Assembly: GCA_035498405.1 (NCBI GenBank)
Contig: DATKAE010000047.1
Location: 62,001 to 126,000 of the forward strand
Length of the DNA stretch: 64,000 bases
Source: DATBFU01 sp035498405
GTDB taxonomy: Bacteria > Acidobacteriota > Thermoanaerobaculia > UBA5066 > Gp7-AA6
Reading direction: 5' to 3'
Below are positions 34,538 through 43,043 of this stretch, in pieces. Position numbers and translations under genes: made by a program. The notes below the pieces were generated by a model, which had not been told where the DNA came from, did no database searches, and was given only the letters and a program-made list of their open reading frames with translations. Each line of letters opens with the position of its first letter. Position 1 is the stretch's first letter.

Positions 34538-35476
34538 ATTCCGTCCGGCGAGATCCTCCGCTTCTCGTACGCGCCGCGCGGGCCCTATTCGCTGGCGGAG
34601 ACGGCTTCGCGTTTCACCCGCTGGCCGGAGGCGGTCGACCGGTTCGACGGAATCTCGTACCGTCGTCTCCTGCCCATCGGCCGCTCGGGAGTCCTGATGG
34701 AAGTCCGACAGGAGGGAACGATCTCACGCTCGGAGCTTCGCGTCACGCTCGAGGGGGAGGCCGCCCGAAGCCCGGCGGCGCGGCGAGCCGCCCAGCGAAT
34801 GGTCGAGATCGGATTGGGCGCCCGGCTGGACACGCGGCCCTTCTACCGGGCGTTTCGCCGGGACTCGCTCATCGGGGGGGCCCTGGGCCATGCGCGGGGT
34901 CTGCGGATTGCCGGGGCCGCGTCGCTCTGGGAGGCGCTGGTCACGGCCGTTCTCTCGCAACAGGTCAACCTCGTCTTCGCCTACGACATCCGCCGGGAGC
35001 TCGCGCTCGCCTTCGGCCGGCGGGCGCGCCGGCGCGGCGAGACCTTCGTCGCGTTTCCGCTGCCCGAACGCCTCGCCCGCGAATCCGAGCGCGCGCTGGC
35101 CCGGTTCCGCCTCTCGCGCGCGAAGGCCGGCACGCTCGCGCGGTTGGCCGAGGCGTTCGCGACCCGGAGGCTCTCGGAGAGCGAGATCGAGGAGCTTCCG
35201 GACGATCAAGCGATCGGGAAGCTCGTCGAGATCAAAGGTGTGGGCCGCTGGACGGCGGAAATTGCGCTGCTGCGGGGGCTGGGCCGGGCCGACGTCTTTC
35301 CGGGCGGGGACCTCGGCGTCGTCAAGTACGTCGCGATGGAGCTTCTGGGGCACCGGGCGCGAGTGACCGAAAACCGCATGCGCCACTTCGCCGACCGGTG
35401 GCGGCCGTACCGCGGCCTGGCGCTCGTGTACGCCTACGCGGAGATCGGGCGCCGGCGGTCGCGTCAGGACGGCTGA
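34538..35476 (+). CDS. alkA: DNA-3-methyladenine glycosylase II, probable ATT start
   Basis: Removes alkylated purines in base-excision repair. The C-terminal part is clear: WEALVTAVLSQQVNLVFAYD, the helix-hairpin-helix LVEIKGVGRWTAEIALLRGL and the catalytic Asp in FPGGDLGVV. The first in-frame ATG is at 34697, but the AlkA N-domain is already coded upstream (LRFSYAPRGPYSLAETASRF). Between the TAG at 34517 and 34697 no ATG, GTG or TTG exists in this frame. A GGAGG lies 7 bases before an ATT at 34538, so I place the start there (about 312 residues). Confidence 0.8.
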   Translation: MPSGEILRFSYAPRGPYSLAETASRFTRWPEAVDRFDGISYRRLLPIGRSGVLMEVRQEGTISRSELRVTLEGEAARSPAARRAAQRMVEIGLGARLDTRPFYRAFRRDSLIGGALGHARGLRIAGAASLWEALVTAVLSQQVNLVFAYDIRRELALAFGRRARRRGETFVAFPLPERLARESERALARFRLSRAKAGTLARLAEAFATRRLSESEIEELPDDQAIGKLVEIKGVGRWTAEIALLRGLGRADVFPGGDLGVVKYVAMELLGHRARVTENRMRHFADRWRPYRGLALVYAYAEIGRRRSRQDG

Positions 35477-35514
35477 GCCGCCAGATCCTCCCGCGGACTA
35501 GGGCAGGGTTCGCC

Positions 35515-37989
35515 TCAGTGGGTCTGGCCGCCCGCTTCGGAGCTAGTCTCGGCAGCGAAGGAAAGCCTGCCTTGCTGGAGCGAGCCATTGCGCAGCGCCA
35601 GGGCGAGCGCCTCGGCTAGGTTGTCGACCGGGAAAACCCGGATCGTTTCGCGAACCTCCTTGGGCAGGTCTTCCAAGTCCGCTTCGTTATCCTTCGGTAT
35701 CACGATCGTCGTGATTCCCGCGCGCACGGCGCCGAGGATCTTCTCCTTGAGTCCCCCGATCGGCAGCACACGCCCGGAAATCGTCACCTCGCCCGTCATC
35801 GCCACGTCGCTGCGCACGGGGCGCTTCGAGAGCGCGGAGACGACGGCCGAAGTCATCGCCACACCGGCGGAGGGGCCGTCCTTGGGAATGGCGCCGGCCG
35901 GCACGTGGATGTGCAGGTCCCTCTCGGAGGATTGGTCATCGATTCCGAGCCACGCGGCGTGGGAGCGCGCGTAAGACCACGCGGCGCGCGCCGACTCCTT
36001 CATCACGTCGCCCAGCTGTCCCGTCAGGATCAACTCTCCCTTGCCCCGCATCAGCGAGGCCTCGACGAACATGATGTCGCCGCCGGCCGGCGTGTAGTAC
36101 ATGCCCGTCGCGATCCCGACCTTGTCCTCCGGGGCCTTCTTCTCCGGATGCACCTTCGGGCGGCCGAGCTGGGCGCGGATCTCCGCGGCTTCGAGAGCGG
36201 CGGACTCGATCTCCCGGGCCGCGATTCGTCGCGCGACCTTGCGGGCGAGACGCCCGAGCTCGCGCTCGAGCTGCCGCACGCCGGACTCCCGCGTGTAGCT
36301 GGCGATGACTTCGAGGATCGCGCCGTCGGTCAGAAGCAGCTGGCCCGCTGCGAGGCCGTTTTCCTCGAGCTGGCGGGGCACGAGATACTTCTTCGCGATC
36401 GCGAGCTTCTCCTGCTCGGTGTAGCCCGCGAAATTGACGACCTCCATCCGATCGAGCAGCGGGCCGGGGATGTTCTGGATGAAGTTGGCCGTGGCGATGA
36501 ACAGAACCTCGGACAGGTCGAACGGCACGCCGAGGTAGTGGTCGGTGAAGCTGTCGTTCTGAGCGGGGTCGAGAACCTCGAGCAGGGCCGCGGCCGGGTC
36601 TCCCTGGAAGGAAACGCCCAGCTTGTCGACCTCGTCGAGCAGGAAGACCGGATTCTTCGTGCCGGCCTGCTTCATCCCCTGCAGGATGCGGCCCGGCATC
36701 GCACCGATGTACGTACGCCGGTGGCCACGGATGTCCGCCTCGTCGCGGGCGCCGCCCAGAGAGATCCGCACGTACTTGCGTCCCATCGCGCGGGCGATCG
36801 ATTTCGCAATCGACGTCTTGCCGACTCCCGGCGGCCCCGCGAAGAGCAGAATCCGCCCCTTCGCGCGGACGGCCGCATGGGGCTCGGCTTTCGCGGCGGC
36901 CTTCTCCGCCTCGGTCGGCGGGGTCGGACGAGCCTCGTCCGCCTTCTCCTGCGCCTGAGTGAGCTGGCGCACGGCGAGGAATTCCAGGATGCGGTCCTTG
37001 ACGTCGGACAAGCCGTAGTGGTCCTCGTCCAGGATTTGCGCCGCCAGGGCGACGTCGAGATGTTCCTCGCTCCGGGCGTTCCACGGGAGCTCCGCGATGG
37101 TCTCGAGGAAAGTGCGAATGACTTGAGACTCCATCGACTCCCGGCCGACGCGTGTCAAGCGGGCCCACTCGCGATCCACTTCCTTGCGCGCCTCCTCCGG
37201 GAGGTCGAGGCCGTCGAGCTTCGACTTGAGCTCGTTCAGGGACTCCTCCTGCGCGCCCTCGCCTTCGCCGAGCTCCTTCTGGATCGCCTTCAACTGCTCG
37301 CGCAGATAGGCCTCGCGCTGGCGGCCGCCCAACTCCTCCTTGACCTTCTCTTGGATGTCCTCCTGCGCGGAGAGGACGTCGATTTGACGCTGGACGTGGA
37401 CGAGCACCCGGCGCAGCCGGTCCTCGACGGACAGCGTCTCGAGAAGCGCCTGGCGCTCGGTCGACGGGATGTCGATGTAACCGGCCACGAGGTCGGCCAG
37501 CCGCCCGGGCTCGTCGACCTCCGAGAGAATCTGCTCGACCGTCTCGTCGGGGAGTCCGAGCTTCTTGCCGAGCTCTCCGGCGCGCTCGCGCACCTCGCGA
37601 TGGAGGGCCAGGAAGGCCGGATCCTTGGGATCGAGGGGAAGCATCTCGTGCGCCTCCTGCACCGAGGCCTCGATCGAGCCGTTCTTGGTCGGAGAAAAAC
37701 GCAGGGCGATTCCGCGCGACTGGCCTTCCAGCAGGAGGCGGACGCTTCCGAGGCCCCGCTGGACCGAGCCGATCCGCGCGATCGTGCCGATGGTGTGCAG
37801 CAGTTCCGGGGTGACGTTCTCGGCGTCCTGCCGCTGCGTGACCGCGAAGACACGGCGGTCGGGGTTGTTCAAGGCCGCCTCGATGGCGCGGAGCGTTCCC
37901 GGCCTCCCCGCGGAGATCGGCGTGCCGACTCCGGGCAGCAGGACCGCGTTGCGCATCGGGAGGACCGGAAGATTCAGCGTTTCTGACAT
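35515..37989 (-). CDS. lon: ATP-dependent Lon protease
   Basis: 824 residues from ATG 37989 with AAAGGTGG upstream; an in-frame GTG three codons earlier is less well placed. The N-terminal LAN domain (LPVLPMRNAVLLPGVGTPIS) and coiled-coil are followed by the AAA+ module: Walker A LLFAGPPGVGKTSIAKS, Walker B PVFLLDEVDKLG. The protease domain has the catalytic Ser in PKDGPSAGVAMTSAV and the Lys in GGLKEKILGAVRAG. Degrades misfolded and regulatory proteins in the cytoplasm. A GGGGAC-AC-GTCCCC inverted repeat (38022-38035) lies upstream. Confidence 0.96.
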   Translation of the reverse strand: MSETLNLPVLPMRNAVLLPGVGTPISAGRPGTLRAIEAALNNPDRRVFAVTQRQDAENVTPELLHTIGTIARIGSVQRGLGSVRLLLEGQSRGIALRFSPTKNGSIEASVQEAHEMLPLDPKDPAFLALHREVRERAGELGKKLGLPDETVEQILSEVDEPGRLADLVAGYIDIPSTERQALLETLSVEDRLRRVLVHVQRQIDVLSAQEDIQEKVKEELGGRQREAYLREQLKAIQKELGEGEGAQEESLNELKSKLDGLDLPEEARKEVDREWARLTRVGRESMESQVIRTFLETIAELPWNARSEEHLDVALAAQILDEDHYGLSDVKDRILEFLAVRQLTQAQEKADEARPTPPTEAEKAAAKAEPHAAVRAKGRILLFAGPPGVGKTSIAKSIARAMGRKYVRISLGGARDEADIRGHRRTYIGAMPGRILQGMKQAGTKNPVFLLDEVDKLGVSFQGDPAAALLEVLDPAQNDSFTDHYLGVPFDLSEVLFIATANFIQNIPGPLLDRMEVVNFAGYTEQEKLAIAKKYLVPRQLEENGLAAGQLLLTDGAILEVIASYTRESGVRQLERELGRLARKVARRIAAREIESAALEAAEIRAQLGRPKVHPEKKAPEDKVGIATGMYYTPAGGDIMFVEASLMRGKGELILTGQLGDVMKESARAAWSYARSHAAWLGIDDQSSERDLHIHVPAGAIPKDGPSAGVAMTSAVVSALSKRPVRSDVAMTGEVTISGRVLPIGGLKEKILGAVRAGITTIVIPKDNEADLEDLPKEVRETIRVFPVDNLAEALALALRNGSLQQGRLSFAAETSSEAGGQTH

Positions 37990-38205
37990 GGATTCCACCT
38001 TTTTTCGATGTCGGCCTCGGCGGGGACACGTCCCCCCGCCTCGCCTTCGATGCCGCTATCAATTACGGCGCCTTGAGCCCGGAAGATTCCCTTCTGGGGA
38101 CCGGGGCGGGAGGGAGAACGCCGTGCCCGCGGCGGCGATTCCCGGGTCAGACGGTAACCCGCGCGCGGCCAATTCGTAGCAATCGTCAGTCGGCGGAGGT
38201 GGCGG

Positions 38206-39528
38206 ATGGAAGGATCCCGGCGCCGGCGGCTGTTTCAGGCGGTTCTCATCGGACTGGTACTGTGGGCGCCGATCGGCTTGCCCCGCGAAGCCGAGCCCGA
38301 CGCCCGGGCGAGGAGCCTCGCCTTCCAGCAGAGAGCCCGGGAGGCGTACGAGCGCAAGGACTGGCCGGCGTTTCTCGAGAACTCCCGGCAGGCCCTGGCG
38401 CTCCAGCCGGGCAACGCGCGGCTGACCTACAACCTCGCCTGCGCCGAGGCCCGCAACGGGCACGCTTCCGAGGCCGCGAAGCTCCTCGAGGAGCTTCTGG
38501 CCCGAGGGATCGACCTCGGGCACGAGCAGGACGAGAACTTCGCGGCGGTGCGAGAGGGAGAGGCCTTCTCCGAAGTGAGGCGGCGGCTCGTGGAGCTGCG
38601 GAGGCCGGTCGGCGGCAGTGTCGTGGCGTTCCGGTTGACGCAGAAGGACCTCCTGACCGAGGGCATCGCGTACGACCCGGCGTCCCGGTCTTTCTTCATC
38701 GGGAGCGTGCATCGCCGCAAGATCCTGCGCCGCGGCCCGGACGGAACGCTCGCGGACTTCGTCGGCGAGGGCCAGCAGGGCCTCCAGGCGGTCCTGGCGC
38801 TCTCGGTCGATCCGAAGCGGCGGTTGCTCTATGCCTGCAGCGCCGCGCTCCCGCAGATGAAGGGATACGAGAAGGTCATGGAGGGATCGAGCGCCGTCTA
38901 CGCCTTCTCCCTTTCGGACGGGCGGCTCGTGCGGCGGTGGACACTCCCCGCCGACGGAAGACCGCACGCGGCAAACGATCTCGCGATCTCCGGCGCCGGC
39001 GATGTGTACGTGACCGACAGCCTGGGATCGGGCATCTACCGAATTCGCGCCGGCGCCGCGGTGATCGAGACGGTGGCGGCTCCGGGCGTCTTCCGATCGC
39101 CACAGGGGATCGGGTTCGGGCCGGGTCGCCGGTTGTTCGTCGCGGACTGGGGGTACGGCCTGTTCTGGGTAGACGCCCGGGGGCAGCGCCACGAGGTGGA
39201 GGGGCCGCCGGACGTCCCGCTGCTCGGCATCGACGGGCTCGTGATGCGGGGCCGGGAGATCATCGTCACGCAGAACGGCATCGAGCCGCATCGCGTGGCT
39301 CGGCTCCGGCTCGACAAATCCGGCGACCGGGTGCGACGCGGGGAGATCCTGGACATGAACGATCCCGAGTTTGCCGAGCCGACCCTGGGCGTTCTCGTCG
39401 GGGATGATTTCTACTTCATCGGCAAGAGCCAGTGGGAGCTCTTCGACGAGAAGACGGGAGCGTTCGATCCGGCCAGGCTTCAGGAGCCCGCGGTGCTCAA
39501 GGTCACGCTTGGCGGCGACTCCCGGTAA
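38206..39528 (+). CDS. Exported TPR / SMP-30-like beta-propeller protein (second copy)
   Basis: 440 residues. A signal-like N-terminus (LFQAVLIGLVLWAPIGLPRE) precedes a TPR-like region (FLENSRQALALQPGNARLTYNLACAEARNG) and a propeller with TEGIAYDPASRSFFIGS, ANDLAISGAGDVYVTDS, SPQGIGFGPGRRLFVADW and DDFYFIGKSQWELFDE. It is a paralogue of the product at 3652-4890, with shared domain order and blade landmarks. The last 49 bp overlap the convergent phosphatase gene. Reaction unknown. Confidence 0.82.
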   Translation: MEGSRRRRLFQAVLIGLVLWAPIGLPREAEPDARARSLAFQQRAREAYERKDWPAFLENSRQALALQPGNARLTYNLACAEARNGHASEAAKLLEELLARGIDLGHEQDENFAAVREGEAFSEVRRRLVELRRPVGGSVVAFRLTQKDLLTEGIAYDPASRSFFIGSVHRRKILRRGPDGTLADFVGEGQQGLQAVLALSVDPKRRLLYACSAALPQMKGYEKVMEGSSAVYAFSLSDGRLVRRWTLPADGRPHAANDLAISGAGDVYVTDSLGSGIYRIRAGAAVIETVAAPGVFRSPQGIGFGPGRRLFVADWGYGLFWVDARGQRHEVEGPPDVPLLGIDGLVMRGREIIVTQNGIEPHRVARLRLDKSGDRVRRGEILDMNDPEFAEPTLGVLVGDDFYFIGKSQWELFDEKTGAFDPARLQEPAVLKVTLGGDSR

Positions 39529-40661
39529 CGAATCACCGCGATCGAGACGTCGTCCTCGAGAGCCCCGCGGCCGCGGAACTCGCGGACCTGGCGGGCGAGC
39601 GTTTCGGCGGCGTTCTCGGCCGTGAGGCGGTCCAGGCGAGGCAGCGAACGGATGAGACGCGCTTCCCCGAACTCCTCCCCGCGGGCGTCGTGCGCTTCGG
39701 TCACGCCGTCGGAGCAGAGAAGCAACCACTCTCCCGCCTCGAGGCGCCCGCTCTCGATTTCCCAGGAAAGGTCCGTCTTGATTCCGAGCGGGTAGGCTCC
39801 TTTTCCGATGCGGCCGAGCACCTGCCCGCCGCGGCCGGTGCGCAGAACCGGAGGGTGCCCCGCCACCGAGCCGGTGTAGGCGCCATCACGCGAGACGAGA
39901 AGGTATACGCCGCCGAAGAACGCGCGAGAAGTTCCGGTCCGGCAGAGGATCCGGTTCATCGCCGCGAACATCGCGGGCGGGCTGGGATCCACGTCGAGTT
40001 GCGTGCGGAAGGCCGCGTGGGCGACCGCCATCACCAGGCCCGCCGTCATCCCGTGCCCCGAGGCGTCGCCGAAGAGGATGGCGAGACGCCCCTCCGGTAG
40101 CGGCACGAAGTCGTAGATGTCGCCGCCCACCATGTTGGCGATCTCCGTGTGCGCGCCGAGCTCGAGTCCCGCGGCCTGCGGGAGCTCCTTCGGGATCAGG
40201 CTCGCCTGCAGATCTCGCGCGAGCTCGAGCTCGTCGCGGTAGTTGATCTTGTCCACCAGCTCCATGGCGAGCAACAGCCCCATCAGCACGAGCGCGGCCC
40301 AAAGGAGGAAATTGTCGAAGTAGAGGCCGTATTCGCTGACGCGACGCACGCCGCCCGAAACGCGGACCGTGTGAAACGTGGTCGGACCCTGGATGGAAAA
40401 CAGGATGCAAACGAGAGCCAGACCGAACAGGACGCGCCTGGCCGGGGCGAGCCGCTTGGAGAGGCCGAAGAGGACCGCGTTGGCCGTGCGCAGGAAGCGC
40501 CTGACACGGCCGCCGGGCCGGGCGAGCTCTTCTCCGTAGCCCGCGGTCAGCTTCGCCTTCGCCTGCGGCCAGTCGAGGACATACAGTCCCGACAGGTCCT
40601 CTCGCCCCACGGCGTGGAAGGTCGAGCGAACCAGATCGATCCAATCTTGGCCGGAAGGCAT
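39480..40661 (-). CDS. Membrane PP2C-type (SpoIIE/RsbU) protein phosphatase
   Basis: 393 residues. Two transmembrane helices (about 70-90 and 115-140, VLFGLALVCILFSIQG and FLLWAALVLMGLLLAMELV) are followed by a linker helix (RDELELARDLQASLIPKELP) and the SpoIIE domain. Metal-binding Asp motifs: MVGGDIYDFVPLPEGRLAILFGDASGHGMTA (split across residues about 195-225), LLLCSDGVTEA and ALEDDVSIAVI. Such phosphatases usually act on anti-anti-sigma partners; no STAS gene is nearby. Partner unknown. Confidence 0.86.
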   Translation of the reverse strand: MPSGQDWIDLVRSTFHAVGREDLSGLYVLDWPQAKAKLTAGYGEELARPGGRVRRFLRTANAVLFGLSKRLAPARRVLFGLALVCILFSIQGPTTFHTVRVSGGVRRVSEYGLYFDNFLLWAALVLMGLLLAMELVDKINYRDELELARDLQASLIPKELPQAAGLELGAHTEIANMVGGDIYDFVPLPEGRLAILFGDASGHGMTAGLVMAVAHAAFRTQLDVDPSPPAMFAAMNRILCRTGTSRAFFGGVYLLVSRDGAYTGSVAGHPPVLRTGRGGQVLGRIGKGAYPLGIKTDLSWEIESGRLEAGEWLLLCSDGVTEAHDARGEEFGEARLIRSLPRLDRLTAENAAETLARQVREFRGRGALEDDVSIAVIRYRESPPSVTLSTAGS

Positions 40662-40712
40662 GGCGCCGGGGGCGATTATTTCCGATCCTCAGGGAAGGAG
40701 AGGCTCGGCTTG

Positions 40713-40737
40713 TGTTATATTGTTACCATGGTAACAA
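40713..40737 (+). promoter_or_regulatory. Extended -10 promoter and 18-bp perfect palindrome over the start codon
   Basis: TGTTATATT (40713-40721) reads as an extended -10 with no matching -35. Overlapping it is TTGTTACCATGGTAACAA (40720-40737), a perfect palindrome centred on the ATG at 40728. Transcription would begin at or very near the ATG, so the mRNA may be leaderless. An autoregulatory operator for the RHH-like protein is the simplest role. Confidence 0.7.
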
Positions 40738-41036
40738 AGAGAATGTCTCGGGGCCGCCGCGCCGCCGGCGAACCTGCGGCGAGGAGACCCTTGGCCGTCG
40801 AGCGGGTGCAGACGGGTGTCCGCATGGAGAAGCGGCTCGTGAAGGTGTTGAAGGCGCTGGCCGAGTTGAAGGACCTGTCTCTGGGAGACCTGCTCGAGGG
40901 CATCGTCCTGCACGCCTTCGACGGCAAGCCGCCGTTCTCCGCGGAGACGCTCAAGCAGATCGCCGAGTTGAGGCGCATCTACGGGCTGGAGCTCGACTCC
41001 GGCGCCAGCCACCGCATGATCGAGGCACAGCCGTGA
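40728..41036 (+). CDS. Small ribbon-helix-helix-like DNA-binding protein
   Basis: 102 residues from the ATG inside the palindrome. A basic N-terminus (MVTKRMSRGRRAAGEPAARR) is followed by VQTGVRMEKRLVKVLKAL, a candidate strand-helix, and LKDLSLGDLLEGIVLHAFDG, the second helix, fitting an RHH/CopG-like fold. The C-terminal helix is ETLKQIAELRRIYGLEL. No family assigned with certainty. Its stop overlaps the next gene's GTG start (GTGA). Confidence 0.7.
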   Translation: MVTKRMSRGRRAAGEPAARRPLAVERVQTGVRMEKRLVKVLKALAELKDLSLGDLLEGIVLHAFDGKPPFSAETLKQIAELRRIYGLELDSGASHRMIEAQP

Positions 41037-41395
41037 GGGGCGGGCTCTTGTGGCGGCGGTGGCAGGCGGCCCTCCGCGTGGGGTTGGCGACTCTTCTCGG
41101 CGCACAGGCGCTGACGCTCCTGATTCTCGGGCGAGGCCAGTTCGCTCGGTTGGGATGCCCGGACCAGGCGCGTGTGGCGCTTGGCGTCCTCGAGCTCGTT
41201 GCGGCGATCCTGACGATCGTCCCGAGGACTTTCTACATCGGAGCGATCGGGCTGATCGCCGTCCTCGCCTGGGCAGCCGGATTCCATTACGGACTGCACC
41301 GGGGGAGCTGGCTCTTGCTCGTGTACATCGCGGCGCTCGCCCTGCTGCTTGCCGCCCGCGCCCGGGGCGAGCGGCGAAACCAGAGCGCGGCATGA
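41033..41395 (+). CDS. Small integral membrane protein
   Basis: 120 residues from GTG 41033, translationally coupled to the RHH-like gene. Four hydrophobic segments: about 12-30, 47-63, 68-83 and 90-107 (LLLVYIAALALLLAARA). DoxX-like proteins have a similar layout but no signature is certain. Its TGA overlaps the next ATG (ATGA). Function unknown. Confidence 0.72.
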   Translation: MRGGLLWRRWQAALRVGLATLLGAQALTLLILGRGQFARLGCPDQARVALGVLELVAAILTIVPRTFYIGAIGLIAVLAWAAGFHYGLHRGSWLLLVYIAALALLLAARARGERRNQSAA

Positions 41396-41844
41396 GTGCG
41401 GAGGCACTGGGCGACCGCGAGTTTCTGGAGGCGTTCGAGAACGGGACGCTCAGCGAAGCGTCGTTTCACCATCGAGAGCACGTTCGCCTCGCTTGGATCT
41501 ATCTGCGGAATCTGCCGCCCGCGCAGGCGTTGACGAGATTCTCCGAGGGACTGCGCCGGTTCGCGGCCTCGCTCGGAAAGAGCGGCCTCTACCACGAGAC
41601 GATCACGTGGGCGTATCTGCTTCTGATCCGCGAGCGCATGGAACGCGGCAGGACGGCGCAGAGCTGGGCGGAGTTTGCGGCCGACAATCCGGACCTCCTG
41701 ACCTGGAAGCCCTCGATCCTCGACGCCTACTACCGGGAAGAGACCCTGCGGTCGGATCTGGCGCGGCGGGTATTCGTGCTGCCGGACAGGCTCCCGGCGC
41801 TCAAGGACCGATCAGGTCCGGAAGATCGGCCACTGAGCCGATGA
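41392..41844 (+). CDS. Conserved-looking helical protein of unknown function
   Basis: 150 residues from ATG 41392, coupled to the membrane protein. The N-terminal EALGDREFLEAFENG is followed by FHHREHVRLAWIYLRNLP, a His-rich helix with a possible metal pair, then YHETITWAYLLLIRERMERG. I recall similar unnamed proteins with the same FHHREHVRLAW pattern, but no function is known to me. The last 44 bp overlap the convergent HAD gene. Confidence 0.68.
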   Translation: MSAEALGDREFLEAFENGTLSEASFHHREHVRLAWIYLRNLPPAQALTRFSEGLRRFAASLGKSGLYHETITWAYLLLIRERMERGRTAQSWAEFAADNPDLLTWKPSILDAYYREETLRSDLARRVFVLPDRLPALKDRSGPEDRPLSR

Positions 41845-42583
41845 CGGCGTCGGGCCGCACCCTGGACCGTGCGAGGTCGTCCTCGCGGAATTTTCCCGTG
41901 CGAACGAGAATGCCTCGCATTCCGACCCTCTGGCCGCCCGCGACGTCCGCCTCGAGGTCGTCGCCGACGACGGCCGCCTCGGCAGCCGGGACGCCGAGCG
42001 AGGCCAGCGCGCCGGCGAAGAACTCGGGCGAGGGTTTGCCGACGAGCATCGCCGTCTTCCCGCTCGCGTATTCGAGCGCGGCCGTGAAGGGTCCCTGGTC
42101 GAGCCGCAGGCCGTCTTGGCCCCGGTAATAGCGGTTTCGCGCGAGGGTGACGAGCTCGGCTCCCTCGAGCAGATGCCGGAAGGCGGTGTTGAGCCGCGCA
42201 AAGGTCGTCTCCTCGCCGAGGTCCCCGTAAACGACGGCCTGAGGCGCTCGCTCGTCGGCCTCGATCCCGCCGAGGTCCTCCACGACTGCCGGCCGCACCA
42301 GGAGCGACGCCCGGGTCCAGCCCTTCCCGAGCAGGAACTCGCGGGCCGCGCGGGGCGCCGTGAAGATCCGATCGGGATCGGCCGGAAGCTCCATGCGGGA
42401 CAGCTCCTCGACGAGTACGCGGCGGGGGCGGCTGGTCGTGTTGGTGACGAAGCGGTAGGGGATCCCGCTACGGTCGAGCGCGGACAGCGTCTGCACGGCG
42501 CCCGGGATCGGGCGGCCGGATTCGTAGAGCGTCCCCTCGAGGTCGAACAGAATCGCCCGGATTCCGGACGGCGGTCGGTTCAC
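41801..42583 (-). CDS. HAD-superfamily hydrolase, subclass IIA (NagD/LHPP-like)
   Basis: 260 residues from GTG 42583, which overlaps the thioesterase stop (GTGA). Motif I is AILFDLEGTLYESG (D-x-E rather than D-x-D), motif II is VTNTTSRPRR, the C1/C2 cap follows, and motifs III/IV are LVGKPSPEFF and VVGDDLEADVAGG. The subclass IIA hydrolases dephosphorylate small metabolites. The D-to-E change at the general acid may alter activity. Last of a probable four-gene operon. Confidence 0.82.
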   Translation of the reverse strand: MNRPPSGIRAILFDLEGTLYESGRPIPGAVQTLSALDRSGIPYRFVTNTTSRPRRVLVEELSRMELPADPDRIFTAPRAAREFLLGKGWTRASLLVRPAVVEDLGGIEADERAPQAVVYGDLGEETTFARLNTAFRHLLEGAELVTLARNRYYRGQDGLRLDQGPFTAALEYASGKTAMLVGKPSPEFFAGALASLGVPAAEAAVVGDDLEADVAGGQRVGMRGILVRTGKFREDDLARSRVRPDAVIGSVADLPDLIGP

Positions 42584-43011
42584 GCGGAAGGAGCCGGTTC
42601 CAGGAATCGGTCGATCCGCTCGCGAACCTCCCCGGGAACCGGAACGGGCTCGAAGTCCTTCTGCCGGACGCACACGAGCACGTAGCGTCCGCTCGCGACG
42701 GGTGTGTCGGGCTGCTCGCGGCGGCGCACTTCGAAATCGAGTTGGACGGAGGTGCGGCCGATCTTGCTGAAGTAAGCCTCCACCAGGAGGAGCTCGTCGA
42801 GCTTCACGGGCGCAAAGAAGTTGCATTCCACCCGCACCCGCGGCAGCCAGATCCCGAGAACGTCGAACAGGAAGCTGTAGTTCAGGCCGGCCGAGCGAAG
42901 GAGCTCCGCCTCGGCGAGCGCGAAAAAGCGCAAGTACGCCTGGTAGTTGATGATGCCGGCGGCGTCGATGTCCTCCCAGCGGACGTATTCCTCGATCCGG
43001 TAGCGCGCCAC
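42580..43011 (-). CDS. Hotdog-fold acyl-CoA thioesterase (YbgC/4HBT type)
   Basis: 143 residues from GTG 43011, preceded by GAGGAGGAAGAG. The 4HBT signature YVRWEDIDAAGIINYQAYLRF carries the catalytic Asp, followed by FFALAEAELLRSAG. Hydrolyses small or aromatic acyl-CoA esters; the substrate is not readable. It lies 32 bp after glpD and overlaps the HAD gene. Confidence 0.88.
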   Translation of the reverse strand: MARYRIEEYVRWEDIDAAGIINYQAYLRFFALAEAELLRSAGLNYSFLFDVLGIWLPRVRVECNFFAPVKLDELLLVEAYFSKIGRTSVQLDFEVRRREQPDTPVASGRYVLVCVRQKDFEPVPVPGEVRERIDRFLEPAPSA

Positions 43012-43043
43012 GCCTCTTCCTCCTCGAGCGGGCACATTCTGCC

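Noticed and set aside
35905..37986. 693-codon plus-strand frame opposite lon
   Set aside because: Shadow of lon; no start signal or domain, while lon is unmistakable.
38022..38035. GGGGAC-AC-GTCCCC inverted repeat upstream of lon as a heat-shock operator
   Set aside because: Does not match CIRCE or HAIR and is short for GC-rich DNA; noted only in the lon entry.
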